In this document: one piece after another, positions 25,461 to 35,941 of the stretch
Numbering within the stretch: the first letter of the stretch is position 1
Layout of the letters: each line of letters opens with the position of its first letter
Source of the DNA: Prochlorococcus sp. AG-409-B13
GTDB lineage: Bacteria > Cyanobacteriota > Cyanobacteriia > PCC-6307 > Cyanobiaceae
NCBI GenBank assembly: GCA_003216035.1
Contig: QCJM01000001.1
Span: 124,001 to 188,000 of the forward strand
DNA length: 64,000 nucleotides
Direction of reading: 5' to 3'
The notes under the pieces: generated by a model
Told to the model about the DNA's origin: nothing
Database searches by the model: none
What the model saw: only the letters and a program-made list of their open reading frames with translations
Made by a program: the position numbers and the translations under genes

Positions 25461-28238
25461 ATGACTTCCGACGCTGAACCGCTGCAAGGCAGCTTGTTTG
25501 GAGATAAAACGACGGTGCCTGAGAGCATCAAATCTGCTCAAAAAGACTATGAACCATCCAACAAAGCCCTATCAGAAGCAGAACTAGTTGCGGATGCCAA
25601 AAGCCGACCTAGGCCAAGAAAAATAGACACAAACGAGAATCCTGGGCCATCTACCTGCTCTCAAGCTGAAGGGAAAAATATCCTCAGCTCAGACTTACCA
25701 AGATGGTCTCACCACAAGCTTGTCGATAAAGAACAACTAACACCCGTCCTCCGTCATTACGTAGATCTCAAATCTGCCAATCCAGACAGGGTTTTGCTTT
25801 ATAGGCTCGGGGATTTCTTTGAATGTTTTTTTGAAGATGCAATAAAGCTTTCAAAGTTATTAGAAATAACACTCACTGGGAAAGACGGTGGCAAGACATT
25901 AGGAAGAGTGCCTATGGCGGGGATCCCTCATCATGCCTCCGATCGCTACTGCGCAGATCTCATTAAGCATGGATTGAGCGTCGCAATATGTGACCAATTA
26001 GAAGCCATCCCTACCAAAGGGTCTCTACTGAAAAGAGGAATCACCCGAGTTCTTACTCCTGGAACAGTTATTGAAGAAGGAATGTTGCAATCACGAAGAA
26101 ACAATTGGTTAGCAGCAGTTATCGCAGAACCAGCTAAAGAGAACAAACCCTTTAGCTGGGGCCTTGCCACTGCAGATATCAGCACAGGAGAGTTCGTTGT
26201 CTCAGAAGGTAAAGAAAGTCGATTACTGCATCAAGAACTCTCAAAGCTCGAAGCTTCTGAAGTTATTTGGAGTAACTCTTCAGAGCTCAACAATCAAAAA
26301 AATTGGTGTCCTGAACGACTAGAAATCAAGTCAATAGCTAGTACGCCATTCAGCCATCCTGAAGCGGAAATGATGCTGAAAAAACATTTTCAACTAAACA
26401 CTATTAATGGCCTAGGTCTTCAAGATTTGCCATTTGCCCTAAGAGCTTCTGGAGGACTGCTTGCTTATTTGAAGGACACCAAAGCCATTAACTCAAGAAG
26501 CTCGGAAGAAAAAAGGGAACAATCTGTCCCCCTCGATTTTCCAAAAATCACTTTTCCAGGAGATTCATTAGTACTAGATGCACAAACTCGCCGCAATTTG
26601 GAATTAACCGCGACCCAAAAAGATAATCAATTTCAAGGTTCACTCTTGTGGGCTATAGACCGAACCCTGACCGCAATGGGTGGCCGCTGTCTGAGACGTT
26701 GGATAGAAGCTCCACTTCTAGATGTTGTTGAAATCCGAGCACGTCAAACAGTTGTTAGCAACTTGGTAGCAAAAAAAGCTCTTCGCCATGAGCTTCGTCG
26801 CATTCTTCGAGCGATGAGTGATCTAGAAAGACTGGCTGGGCGTGCAGGAGCAGGCCAAGCAGGAGCACGAGATATTGTCGCGATTGCAGATGGACTAGAA
26901 AGACTGCCGCAATTAGCTCAAAAACTCCAAGCGATTCGAAATGATTCGCCTAATTGGTTTTTACCACTGCTTGATACAGATCAAGATCTAATTCAATTAG
27001 CAACCACAATTCGCCATGACTTAATTAGCAATCCTCCCTTAAGTCTTAGTGAAGGAGGACTAATTCATGATGGAATAGACCCAATTCTTGATGGACTCAG
27101 AAATCAACTTGATGATCAAGATAGCTGGTTACGTAATCAAGAAATTTTAGAGCGTAAATTAAGTGGAAATGCAAATCTACGGCTCCAACATCACAGAACC
27201 TTTGGCTATTTCATAGCTGTAAGCAAAGCAAAATCTGAAAATGTACCTGATCATTGGATTAGACGGCAAACACTGGCCAATGAAGAGCGCTTTATAACTC
27301 CTTCACTTAAAGCGAGAGAAGGCAAGATTTTTGAAGCAAAAGCAAGAGCAAGTGAGCGGGAATATGAACTCTTCTGCAAGCTTCGGGAAATAGTTGGAAC
27401 TAAAGCATCAGCAATTAGAAAAGCAGCTCGTGCAGTTGCTGGGTTAGATGCTTTAACAGGTTTAGCAGAAGTAGCAGCAACAAACTCATATTGTCAACCT
27501 GAAATTCTCGACACGGAAACTGCATCAAATAGCAGAAAAATTCACATCCAAGGATCTAGGCATCCAGTTGTCGAGCAAATCTTGGCAGACGAGTTATTCC
27601 AACCAAACGATGTCCTCCTGGGTGCAGATACTGATTTAATAATTTTAACTGGGCCTAATGCTAGTGGGAAAAGCTGTTATCTACGCCAAGTTGGATTGGT
27701 TCAGTTGTTAGCACAAATTGGCAGTTGGGTCCCTGCAAATAAAGCTTGTGTAAGCATCACAGATCAGATATTCACACGTGTAGGCGCAGTAGATGATTTG
27801 GCAGCAGGTCAGTCAACATTTATGGTCGAGATGACCGAGACAGCATATATTCTCAATCAAGCAACTAGTCAATCTTTAGTGCTGCTTGACGAAATAGGCA
27901 GAGGTACTGCAACATTTGACGGCCTTTCAATCGCATGGGCAGTAAGTGAATTTTTAGCCCATGAAGTTAAATGCAGGAGTATATTTGCAACGCATTATCA
28001 CGAACTGAACGAGCTATCAAAATCATTCAATAATGTCTCTAATTTTCAAGTCTTAGTAGAAGAAACTGGTAAAGATCTCCTATTCCTTCACAAAATTACA
28101 CCTGGAGGTGCGAGTAGGAGTTATGGAATAGAAGCTGCACGTTTAGCTGGCGTACCTTCCAAGGTCATCCAAAGATCACGCCAAATACTTGAGAAGCTAC
28201 AACAACCAAATAACAAAGAGATTCCTAATGCTGCATGA
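25461..28238 (+). CDS. mutS: DNA mismatch repair protein MutS
   Basis: A 925-residue MutS. The mismatch-reading Phe-x-Glu is present as Phe119-Phe120-Glu121 ([11 protein letters not shown]). The core and lever domains follow, and the ATPase has Walker A GPNASGKS, the [18 protein letters not shown] switch region, the Walker B strand LLDEIGRG and the ATHYHEL signature. E. coli MutS is 853 residues. The excess is an N-terminal tail of about 90 residues, low in complexity, with QGSLF at residues 9-13, which resembles a beta-clamp-binding pentapeptide. The C-terminal region ends soon after the ATPase. A strong SD supports the start. It is divergent from psbZ and convergent with cobH, 12 nt away. 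Confidence 0.95.
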   Translation: MTSDAEPLQGSLFGDKTTVPESIKSAQKDYEPSNKALSEAELVADAKSRPRPRKIDTNENPGPSTCSQAEGKNILSSDLPRWSHHKLVDKEQLTPVLRHYVDLKSANPDRVLLYRLGDFFECFFEDAIKLSKLLEITLTGKDGGKTLGRVPMAGIPHHASDRYCADLIKHGLSVAICDQLEAIPTKGSLLKRGITRVLTPGTVIEEGMLQSRRNNWLAAVIAEPAKENKPFSWGLATADISTGEFVVSEGKESRLLHQELSKLEASEVIWSNSSELNNQKNWCPERLEIKSIASTPFSHPEAEMMLKKHFQLNTINGLGLQDLPFALRASGGLLAYLKDTKAINSRSSEEKREQSVPLDFPKITFPGDSLVLDAQTRRNLELTATQKDNQFQGSLLWAIDRTLTAMGGRCLRRWIEAPLLDVVEIRARQTVVSNLVAKKALRHELRRILRAMSDLERLAGRAGAGQAGARDIVAIADGLERLPQLAQKLQAIRNDSPNWFLPLLDTDQDLIQLATTIRHDLISNPPLSLSEGGLIHDGIDPILDGLRNQLDDQDSWLRNQEILERKLSGNANLRLQHHRTFGYFIAVSKAKSENVPDHWIRRQTLANEERFITPSLKAREGKIFEAKARASEREYELFCKLREIVGTKASAIRKAARAVAGLDALTGLAEVAATNSYCQPEILDTETASNSRKIHIQGSRHPVVEQILADELFQPNDVLLGADTDLIILTGPNASGKSCYLRQVGLVQLLAQIGSWVPANKACVSITDQIFTRVGAVDDLAAGQSTFMVEMTETAYILNQATSQSLVLLDEIGRGTATFDGLSIAWAVSEFLAHEVKCRSIFATHYHELNELSKSFNNVSNFQVLVEETGKDLLFLHKITPGGASRSYGIEAARLAGVPSKVIQRSRQILEKLQQPNNKEIPNAA

Positions 28239-28250
28239 GTAATTCGTTCG

Positions 28251-28898
28251 TTATTGATCTCTCATTGAAGCCCTCAATAATGCATTTATAGCTGCCGCCG
28301 CAAGGCCAGCTCCCCCACGAGTACCGTCAATACTTATATAAGGCAAAGTGCTGTTAATTAATTTGTGCTTACTATCAAGTACACCTACAAAACCTACCGG
28401 CATACCAATAATCAAGCTTGGAGCCAAGGCCCCTTCGAGGACTAAGTCCAAAAGAGAACTTAAAGCCATGGGTGCACTACCAATCAAAACAATCGGAGAC
28501 CGATCACCTTTAAATTCTGATGAAAGCTCTAGCCAAGCCCGCCTCATCCCTATAGCAGTTCGAGTAGATCCTTGCGGGGCGTGTTCTGGAGCCCAATCAA
28601 GCACGCATCTAACAATGGAATTAAGTGTGCGACCAGCCATGGGCTTAACACCAGCCAATGCCATTGCGGTATCAGTCAAAATTGGAGCACCTTGACACAG
28701 AGCAAACACTCCTGATTGGCAGGCTCCATTACTAAACCTCAACAAATACTGAATACCAAAATCTCCGCTACTGTGAACTATTCTCTCGAGAACTTGCTGT
28801 TGCAAAGGATCGAGATCAGTTACATCCAATTGCGCCTTAATGCGGCGAATGCTCTCAATAAAAATCGGATGATCCAATTTGGAAAATTGTTCTGTCAT
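28251..28898 (-). CDS. cobH: Precorrin-8X/cobalt-precorrin-8 methylmutase
   Basis: A 215-residue methylmutase that moves a methyl group from C11 to C12 in corrin-ring synthesis for cobalamin. The catalytic His lies in RIVHSSGDF, and MVLAG-like TAMALAGV, GSAPMAL, GMPVGFVG and GTRGGAGLAAA match CobH/CbiC. Marine picocyanobacteria make pseudocobalamin, so this gene is expected. The ATG at 28898 is taken. The gene is convergent with mutS and divergent from holA across 53 nt. Confidence 0.93.
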   Translation of the reverse strand: MTEQFSKLDHPIFIESIRRIKAQLDVTDLDPLQQQVLERIVHSSGDFGIQYLLRFSNGACQSGVFALCQGAPILTDTAMALAGVKPMAGRTLNSIVRCVLDWAPEHAPQGSTRTAIGMRRAWLELSSEFKGDRSPIVLIGSAPMALSSLLDLVLEGALAPSLIIGMPVGFVGVLDSKHKLINSTLPYISIDGTRGGAGLAAAAINALLRASMRDQ

Positions 28899-28951
28899 GA
28901 ACCAACTCTATTAAGTCATCATCTAGTTAATCCCTCTAGTCTGCTGAGAAT

Positions 28952-29959
28952 ATGCCGATACATCTGATTTGGGGCGATGATATCGCTGCTAGCGAAAGAG
29001 AAATAACCAAGTTAATCAATGAACTAATTGATCCTGCCTGGAAAAACATCAATCTAAGTCGACTTGATGGAACAAATTCCTTACAAGTCAATCAAGCTCT
29101 TACAGAAGCGCGTACTCCTCCATTCGGGAATGGAGCAAGATTAATTTTGCTAAAACAAAGTCCGATTTGCAATAATTGTTCTAACGAAATTGCAAAATCA
29201 TTCGAAGATTTGCTGGAATTAATCCCTAAAAATACACACTTAATTCTAGTAAATACGAACAAGCCTGACGGTCGATTAAAAACTACCAAAACCCTGCAAA
29301 AGCTCATTAAAAACAAACAAGCTACAGAAAAAAATTATACCCTACCAACAGCATGGGATGGCGCTGGCCAAAGAGATTTAGTGATAAGAACAGCATCTGA
29401 TCTAAATTTAGAGCTTGAGCCAGAAGCTATTTCATTTCTAATTGAAGCAATTGGGAATGACAGTAGCAGGCTTAGCTCCGAGCTAAAGAAACTTGCACTT
29501 CATGCAGAAACAAACAAACAAAAGATTTCAGAAAAAAATCATCTTTTAATTACTCTAAAAACCGCTCAGGCACTAATCGATGGGATGGCAACCAATGCAC
29601 TAGAAATTGGCAACTCGCTATTAAATGAAGAGATTGGAGATGCAATTGCCCGCCTAGACTCACTACTAGATAGTGGGGAACCAGCTCTGCGCATTCTTGC
29701 AACACTCACCGGCCAAATTAGAGGCTGGCTATGGGTCAGCCTCTTGGAGCTGCAAGGAGAGCGAAACGTATCCGTCATCGCAGAAGCTGCAGGCATAGGA
29801 AATCCCAAACGGATATATATCATGCGTAAGCAACTAAAAGGCAGGCCTCCAAAACAATTCCTAAACTTGTTAAGCCGAATGTTAGAAATAGAAGCTTCCC
29901 TTAAAAAGGGTGTACTTCCTAAAGATGCTTTTCGAGATGGTCTAATCAACCAAAACTAA
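28952..29959 (+). CDS. holA: DNA polymerase III delta subunit
   Basis: A 335-residue clamp-loader delta subunit. It begins IHLIWGDD, the family's typical N-terminus, and has the ILLKQSP-like strand 2 region, the long helical middle domain, and a C-terminal collar domain (LARLDSLLDSGEPALRILATL-type pattern) conserved in HolA. Delta opens the beta clamp during loading. The dnaX partner is encoded 14 kb away in this window. The ATG start is 3 residues before the first strand. lysC follows after 47 nt on the same strand. Confidence 0.85.
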   Translation: MPIHLIWGDDIAASEREITKLINELIDPAWKNINLSRLDGTNSLQVNQALTEARTPPFGNGARLILLKQSPICNNCSNEIAKSFEDLLELIPKNTHLILVNTNKPDGRLKTTKTLQKLIKNKQATEKNYTLPTAWDGAGQRDLVIRTASDLNLELEPEAISFLIEAIGNDSSRLSSELKKLALHAETNKQKISEKNHLLITLKTAQALIDGMATNALEIGNSLLNEEIGDAIARLDSLLDSGEPALRILATLTGQIRGWLWVSLLELQGERNVSVIAEAAGIGNPKRIYIMRKQLKGRPPKQFLNLLSRMLEIEASLKKGVLPKDAFRDGLINQN

Positions 29960-30006
29960 TTTGCTACTTCACACTGAAAGAATCAAAACCTCCCTTGTGA
30001 CTTTGA

Positions 30007-31776
30007 ATGGCTTTGCTGGTGCAAAAATTTGGTGGTACATCCGTAGGGAATGTACAGCGGATACAAGCCGTAGCAAAGCGAATTGCGTTCAGCAAAGACT
30101 TAGGGAACGACTTAGTGATAGTTGTCTCTGCAATGGGACATACAACCGATGAGCTAACTGACTTAGCAAAAACCATTAGCAGCAATCCACCGCAACGTGA
30201 AATGGACATGCTGCTTGCAACAGGAGAGCAAGTCTCCATTGCATTGCTTTCAATAGCCCTTCACAAGCTCGGAGTGCCTGCGATATCAATGACTGGCACC
30301 CAAGTCGGAATCGTTACAGAGTCCTCCCATGGGCGCGCAAGAATTTTGGAAGTAAGGACTGAACGCATAAAGGCACGCCTTAACGAAGGCCAAGTTGTAG
30401 TGGTTGCAGGATTCCAAGGAACTAGTCAAAGCAGTGGCGGCACTGCAGAGATAACAACACTAGGGAGAGGTGGGTCAGATACATCTGCCGTGGCATTAGC
30501 GACGGCCTTATCTGCAGAAGCATGTGAGATTTACACCGATGTTCCTGGTGTACTTACAACCGATCCACGCAAAGTTGCAGATGCGCAATTAATGCCAGAA
30601 CTTAGCTGCGACGAAATGCTTGAATTAGCAAGCCTTGGAGCATCTGTCCTACATCCAAGAGCCGTAGAAATAGCAAGAAACTATGGAGTAACCCTAGTAG
30701 TTCGTTCAAGCTGGAACGAAGATCCTGGAACTACTCTCACCAGTCGCCCAGCTCGCCCACTAGGTAGAGAAGGACTGGAGCTTGGTCGGCCAGTAGATGG
30801 GTTAGAGCTCTTAGAAAAGCAAGCAGTATTTGGCTTATCTCATGTGCCAGATCAACCAGGAATGGCAGCAACACTATTCGAAGCGCTTTCAAATGGTGGG
30901 GTGAATGTCGACCTGATTATTCAAGCGACCCATGAAGAGAATACAAATGACATCACATTCACAGTGTCCGAAAATGAACTATCCAACGCTCAAATTCTCT
31001 GCGAAAGCCTGATAGCAACTCTGGGAGGAAAACTCACTATTCAAAAAAATATGACCAAGCTGAGCATTAGCGGTGCAGGAATTATGGGCAGACCTGGCAT
31101 CGCTGCAAACCTCTTCGATACTCTATCAAGAGCTGGTATTAACCTCCGACTTATAGCTACTAGTGAAGTAAAAGTAAGCTGTGTTATTGATGCATCCCTT
31201 GGGACAAAAGCGTTGCGTGTAGCTAGCGAAGCGTTTGAGCTAAATGATAGTCAAATCAGCCTCAATCCTCCAATTCATGGAAAAGGTCAACCTGAAGTCA
31301 GAGGAGTAGCAATGGATCCAGACCAAGCACAATTAAGCGTGAGAAAAGTCCCAGATAAACCTGGAACAGCAGCAGCTCTTTGTGCAGCCCTAGCTGATCA
31401 AGGTATAAGCATAGATGCAATTGTTCAATCAGAAAGACACCATCCAGATGGAACACGAGACATTAGCTTTATGCTGAAAAAAGAGGATCGGGAAAAAGCA
31501 GATAATGCACTGGCACCTCTTCTAGCTCAATGGTTGGGTGCCTACTTAGAAGATGGACCTGAAATAACACGTATAAGTGCTGTAGGAGCTGGCATGCCAG
31601 CAACTGCAGGAACCGCAGCTCGCATGTTTAGAGCAATAGCCGATGCTGATATAAATATCGCAATGATTGCCACTAGCGAAATACGCACAAGCTGTGTGGT
31701 TACAGCAACTGCAGGAATCACAGCTTTGCAAGCGGTTCACTCTTGCTTTGGCCTAGGTAAAAAAAGCGCCCTATAA
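30007..31776 (+). CDS. lysC: Aspartate kinase (four-ACT-domain cyanobacterial type)
   Basis: A 589-residue aspartokinase that makes aspartyl phosphate for the lysine, threonine and methionine branch. The kinase domain (about 1-250) has VQKFGGTSVGN, TLGRGGSDTSAV and YTDVPGVLTTDPR. The rest is four ACT repeats in two tandem pairs, recognisable by GMAATLFEALS, GIAANLFDTLS, GTAAALCAALAD and GTAARMFRAIAD with paired LIATSEVK/MIATSEIR strands. Four ACT domains on one chain is usual in cyanobacteria and implies feedback by lysine and threonine. It lies downstream of holA and converges on uvrB. Confidence 0.95.
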   Translation: MALLVQKFGGTSVGNVQRIQAVAKRIAFSKDLGNDLVIVVSAMGHTTDELTDLAKTISSNPPQREMDMLLATGEQVSIALLSIALHKLGVPAISMTGTQVGIVTESSHGRARILEVRTERIKARLNEGQVVVVAGFQGTSQSSGGTAEITTLGRGGSDTSAVALATALSAEACEIYTDVPGVLTTDPRKVADAQLMPELSCDEMLELASLGASVLHPRAVEIARNYGVTLVVRSSWNEDPGTTLTSRPARPLGREGLELGRPVDGLELLEKQAVFGLSHVPDQPGMAATLFEALSNGGVNVDLIIQATHEENTNDITFTVSENELSNAQILCESLIATLGGKLTIQKNMTKLSISGAGIMGRPGIAANLFDTLSRAGINLRLIATSEVKVSCVIDASLGTKALRVASEAFELNDSQISLNPPIHGKGQPEVRGVAMDPDQAQLSVRKVPDKPGTAAALCAALADQGISIDAIVQSERHHPDGTRDISFMLKKEDREKADNALAPLLAQWLGAYLEDGPEITRISAVGAGMPATAGTAARMFRAIADADINIAMIATSEIRTSCVVTATAGITALQAVHSCFGLGKKSAL

Positions 31777-31811
31777 TTAAAGGAGCAAATATAAACTAAA
31801 GCAATTCACAA

Positions 31812-33854
31812 TCACTTTTTACCTAGCATCCTTTTTCTTAAATATTTAATTCTATCTCTAATTTTTGCAGCTTCTTCAAAATCCAAACCCTTCGCAGCTT
31901 CTTTCATCTTAATCTCTAATTGTTCAATCAAATCAGGCAACATCTCAAGTGCCAACCCTGCATCCATATTTTCCTTAAAAGCATCTGCAGTCTCTCCAGC
32001 AATCTTAATCAAGTCATGGCCTTCTACTTCATTTTGTAACCGCCTAGAAATCTCAAGAAAAGAAAGGATAGAATTTGTAGACTTCTTACCTGCAGGCTTA
32101 GGAGTAATTCCATTCTCCTTATTATAAGTTTCCTGAATAAAGCGACGTCTTTCAGTTTCATTTATAGCTTTCGACATCGATTTCGTAAGGTTATCTGCAT
32201 ATAAAATAGCCAAACCTTCAATATGCCTTGCAGCTCTACCTATTGTCTGAATCAATGATCTTTCAGCTCTAAGGAACCCCTCTTTATCGGCATCAAGAAT
32301 AACTACCAGAGAAACTTCCGGTAAATCCAATCCCTCTCGAAGTAAGTTAACCCCTACCAGAACATCATATTCACCTAATCTAAGGTCTTGAATAATCTCA
32401 ATTCTCTCAATTGAATGAATCTCAGAGTGTAAATAACGTACTCTAACTCCATTGTCAGCAAGATAATCTGTCAAGTCTTCAGCCATCCTCTTTGTCAAAG
32501 TAGTTACTAAAACTCTTTGTTTTTTTAAAGCTCTTTTATTGATCTCACCCAATAAGTCTTCAACTTGCCCTTCGGTGGGTCTCACTTCAACCAAAGGGTC
32601 TAGTACTCCAGTTGGTCGAATTACTTGTTCAGCTACATCGCCATTACTTTTTTGTAGCTCCCAATCACCAGGCGTCGCACTAATAAAAACTGTTTGCTTA
32701 GCTTTTTCCCAAAACTCTTCACTCTTCAATGGACGGTTGTCAGCAGCACTTGGCAATCTAAAACCATGTTCTATTAAAACCTTCTTTCTAGCCTGATCGC
32801 CATTGTACATAGCCTGCAATTGAGAACAAGTTACATGACTTTCATCCACAACTAATAACCAATTATCTGGAAAATAATCAATTAAGCATTCGGGGGGTGT
32901 CCCTGCAGGCCGTCCAGCTAAATGACGAGCATAATTCTCAACTCCATTGCAATAACCAACTTCGCGCAACATTTCTAAGTCATAAGATGTACGTTGTTGC
33001 AACCTCTGAGATTCCAACAGTCTTCCCTCATTGTTTAATTCTTCCAAACGAAGCTTTAACTCTTGACTAATTGCATTTATGGCTGATTGAAGACGCTCCT
33101 TAGGTGTCACAAAATGCTTGGCCGGATAAATATTAATTGCCTGAAGACTCTGAAGTATTTCTCCTGTGATGGGATCTATATAGCGAATAGCCTCAACCTC
33201 ATCACCAAAAAGCTCTATCCTCACTAATCGGTCTTCATATGCTGGTCCAATTTCGAGAACATCTCCCTTTACACGGAATCGGCCTCGCGCTATCTCAACA
33301 TCATTCCGCATATACTGATTATTCACTAATTCCCGCAAGGATTGACGCAATTCAATAGACTCACCCACCCTAAATTTAACGGACGCCTTAAGGTATTCAC
33401 TTGGAATACCCAACCCATATATACAACTAATTGATGCAACTACTATGACATCATTTCTTTCAAATAAAGATCTAGTAGCAGAGTGACGCAACATATCAAT
33501 TTCTTCATTGATAGATGCTGTCTTCGCAATATAAGTATCACTTACAGGGACATACGCTTCTGGCTGATAATAATCATAATACGATATAAAATATTCCACT
33601 GCATTCTCAGGGAAAAATTCTCTCAACTCATTACATAGCTGAGCTGCGAGTGTCTTATTATGTGCCAACACAAGTGCTGGCCGCCCTGTCTGAGCAATTA
33701 CATTAGCAATAGTAAATGTCTTTCCTGTGCCTGTCGCGCCCAAAAGAGTCTGAAAACGTTTACCTCCATTAACACCATCAACCAAGCTAGCGATTGCATT
33801 AGGTTGGTCACCCTGAGGACTATAAGGGGCCTGGATATGATAGCTAGGCGTCAC
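31812..33854 (-). CDS. uvrB: Excinuclease ABC subunit B
   Basis: A 680-residue UvrB, the damage-verifying helicase-like subunit of nucleotide excision repair. It has Walker [11 protein letters not shown], the beta-hairpin region [29 protein letters not shown], the helicase motifs [13 protein letters not shown] and QTIGRAARH, and a C-terminal UVR domain ([22 protein letters not shown]) that contacts UvrC. Length matches the family. The start is GTG ([21 protein letters not shown]). It is monocistronic and convergent with lysC. Confidence 0.97.
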   Translation of the reverse strand: MTPSYHIQAPYSPQGDQPNAIASLVDGVNGGKRFQTLLGATGTGKTFTIANVIAQTGRPALVLAHNKTLAAQLCNELREFFPENAVEYFISYYDYYQPEAYVPVSDTYIAKTASINEEIDMLRHSATRSLFERNDVIVVASISCIYGLGIPSEYLKASVKFRVGESIELRQSLRELVNNQYMRNDVEIARGRFRVKGDVLEIGPAYEDRLVRIELFGDEVEAIRYIDPITGEILQSLQAINIYPAKHFVTPKERLQSAINAISQELKLRLEELNNEGRLLESQRLQQRTSYDLEMLREVGYCNGVENYARHLAGRPAGTPPECLIDYFPDNWLLVVDESHVTCSQLQAMYNGDQARKKVLIEHGFRLPSAADNRPLKSEEFWEKAKQTVFISATPGDWELQKSNGDVAEQVIRPTGVLDPLVEVRPTEGQVEDLLGEINKRALKKQRVLVTTLTKRMAEDLTDYLADNGVRVRYLHSEIHSIERIEIIQDLRLGEYDVLVGVNLLREGLDLPEVSLVVILDADKEGFLRAERSLIQTIGRAARHIEGLAILYADNLTKSMSKAINETERRRFIQETYNKENGITPKPAGKKSTNSILSFLEISRRLQNEVEGHDLIKIAGETADAFKENMDAGLALEMLPDLIEQLEIKMKEAAKGLDFEEAAKIRDRIKYLRKRMLGKK

Positions 33855-34023
33855 AGTCCTGACCTGTAATCATTAATCTTATTCTGGGAAGGAATAAAAA
33901 TCAATTCAAGATAATAATACGATGGCATAATAATTACTCATACATCTTTTCAATCTAAAAGCATTAAAATCAATGTCCTATTAAGCTTGTTATAATTTGC
34001 TTCACATTTAACAATTCTCTCTG

Positions 34024-34800
34024 TCATAAAGAATCTATAAACATCTTTTTAGAAGCTGTAAATGATTCGCGAAGTCTCCTAACCACAGCAATCATTTCTA
34101 GCTCATCATTCAGACGGTTAATTTCAGAACCAACTCCCACTCCTGCTGCCCCTACAGAGATTGCCATCGGTAACGTCACGGATGAGAGTCCTGATGCGCA
34201 AAATACTGGAACATTAAGGTCTGCTTGTTGAATCACTGCGGCAATAGTATGCGCTGCAGCCAGCGTTGGTGCAGCTTTTTCAATTAGACCTAATACGCCT
34301 GGACTTATAGGTCTTGCACTAGTACCACCCTCGGTCTGAATAAAATTAGCTCCTGCATCAATCAATTCCAAAGCCAACTCAGCCTGTTCATCAAGTGCCA
34401 AAGGGTGAGGTACTGTCACGGATAAAGGCACTTCAGGCAATAACCAGCGAGTGTGCTTAGTTAGTTGAAGTACTTCATCTGCATTAAAAATTCGGCCTTG
34501 AGAGTAAAAAGAATCAAAATTCCCAATTTCAACCATTGCAGCCCCAGCAGAAATGGCTGCTGGGAAACAATCTGGCTCAACAGAACTCACACACACTGGA
34601 AGACCAGAAGCATCTAACGCCAACCGAACAAGATCTGGATCACATGCCACATCAAGCAAATCCGCACCCCCTCTGCCAGCAGCAGTGGCAATCCGCTTTA
34701 CAGAAGATGGGTCAAAATTGCTTAACCCAGAAATCACCTTCAGGAGAGAATGCCGCTCCAGGCTGCGCTTGAATTCAGAAGGCAAATTAAGGCTGTTCAT
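34024..34800 (-). CDS. ycf23: Ycf23/DUF561 family protein
   Basis: A 258-residue TIM-barrel-like protein of the DUF561/Ycf23 family, which is conserved in cyanobacteria and red-algal plastids. Recognisable segments are KVISGLSNF, AAGRGGADLLDVACD, CVSSVEP, FIQTEGGTS and FCASGLSSVTLPMAISVGAAGVGVGS, which recall phosphate-binding barrel enzymes. No reaction is established. The gene is alone on the minus strand between uvrB and tilS, preceded by an 84-nt divergent gap. The ATG at 34800 is taken. Confidence 0.85.
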   Translation of the reverse strand: MNSLNLPSEFKRSLERHSLLKVISGLSNFDPSSVKRIATAAGRGGADLLDVACDPDLVRLALDASGLPVCVSSVEPDCFPAAISAGAAMVEIGNFDSFYSQGRIFNADEVLQLTKHTRWLLPEVPLSVTVPHPLALDEQAELALELIDAGANFIQTEGGTSARPISPGVLGLIEKAAPTLAAAHTIAAVIQQADLNVPVFCASGLSSVTLPMAISVGAAGVGVGSEINRLNDELEMIAVVRRLRESFTASKKMFIDSL

Positions 34801-34884
34801 CGAAACAACAAGGAATAATGTGATTCTCCCACTAATCCCAGCCTAGATCTAACAAACTGTTGTTAGGTCGGTAAACCAATAGAT

Positions 34885-35901
34885 ATGTCCCAAGCAGCCT
34901 CCAGTCCAATTACCTGGAGCCAATGGCACAATCGCTTGCACAAACAATTGCTGGCTAATCCAGATCTACTACCAAAAGGAGCTTCCCTACTTTTGTCCAT
35001 CTCTGGAGGGCAAGACTCCATGGTGCTTCTTCAATTAATAATGGACCTCCAAAGAATTTATAAATGGAATTTACAGGTATGGCATGGAGACCATAGATGG
35101 CACCCGAAATCTCCACAAATAGCAACTGAACTCGGAGACTGGTGCAAAACAAAGAGATTATCTTTCTACTGTGACTGCGCAAAAATAAATCAAAAAAAAA
35201 ATGAAGCAAATGCAAGAGATTGGCGATATAAGAATCTGATGAAGAAAGCATCAGAATTAACTAGGATTAACCCTTCAACTCCCTGCAATCATGTATTAAC
35301 TGGGCATACAGGAAGTGATCGTGCAGAAACGCTTTTAATGAATATAGCCAGAGGTGCAGACTTGGCAGGGTTAAGCAGTCTCCGTGAATGCAGAGTGCTC
35401 CAAGGAGATGTGAAATTAGTACGCCCATTATTGAGCTTCAGTCGAAAAGAAACAGCCCAATTATGCAAAAAATTCAATCTGCCTATATGGATTGACCCTT
35501 CGAATGCCAATCACAAATTTAGTCGCAATCGTATTCGTGAAGAAGTGATTCCAGTCCTCGAGGCCTTACATCCAGGATCCAGTCTGCGTATGGCATCTCT
35601 TGCAGAACGACTTAATCATTACAAAAGCAATCAGGATGATCTTGCGATATTTGCAATCAATGTAATTCGCAGCCAGGAAGGATTGTGTCGACTAAGTCTT
35701 TCTAAGCTCTCATCAAAATCCAGGGCAATATTATTAGCAAAATGGTTAAGGGAAGAAGGTGCCCCTAACTTAACTGCTGCTCAAATAGAAATGCTGAGCA
35801 GAAAAATTGGACCCAAACAACCACCTGGATCCTTAAACTTAGCCAAAGGGTGGCAAGTTCACTGGATCAAAAATCTAGTCAAACTAATTCAAACGAATTA
35901 A
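34885..35901 (+). CDS. tilS: tRNA(Ile)-lysidine synthase
   Basis: A 338-residue N-type ATP-pyrophosphatase that modifies C34 of tRNA-Ile(CAU) to lysidine. The PP-loop SISGGQDSM is at about 32-40, followed by VWHGDHRW, LTGHTGSDRAET and RPLLSFSRKE, and by NRIREEVIPVLE. It is shorter than E. coli TilS (432) and lacks most of the C-terminal domain, as in many cyanobacteria. A run of ten A residues at 35192-35201 lies in frame in the N-domain. The start is ATG at 34885. It converges on rnj. Confidence 0.93.
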   Translation: MSQAASSPITWSQWHNRLHKQLLANPDLLPKGASLLLSISGGQDSMVLLQLIMDLQRIYKWNLQVWHGDHRWHPKSPQIATELGDWCKTKRLSFYCDCAKINQKKNEANARDWRYKNLMKKASELTRINPSTPCNHVLTGHTGSDRAETLLMNIARGADLAGLSSLRECRVLQGDVKLVRPLLSFSRKETAQLCKKFNLPIWIDPSNANHKFSRNRIREEVIPVLEALHPGSSLRMASLAERLNHYKSNQDDLAIFAINVIRSQEGLCRLSLSKLSSKSRAILLAKWLREEGAPNLTAAQIEMLSRKIGPKQPPGSLNLAKGWQVHWIKNLVKLIQTN

Positions 35902-35941
35902 AGATACACAACAAATTAAGCCTAATTATCATTAATTTCCT

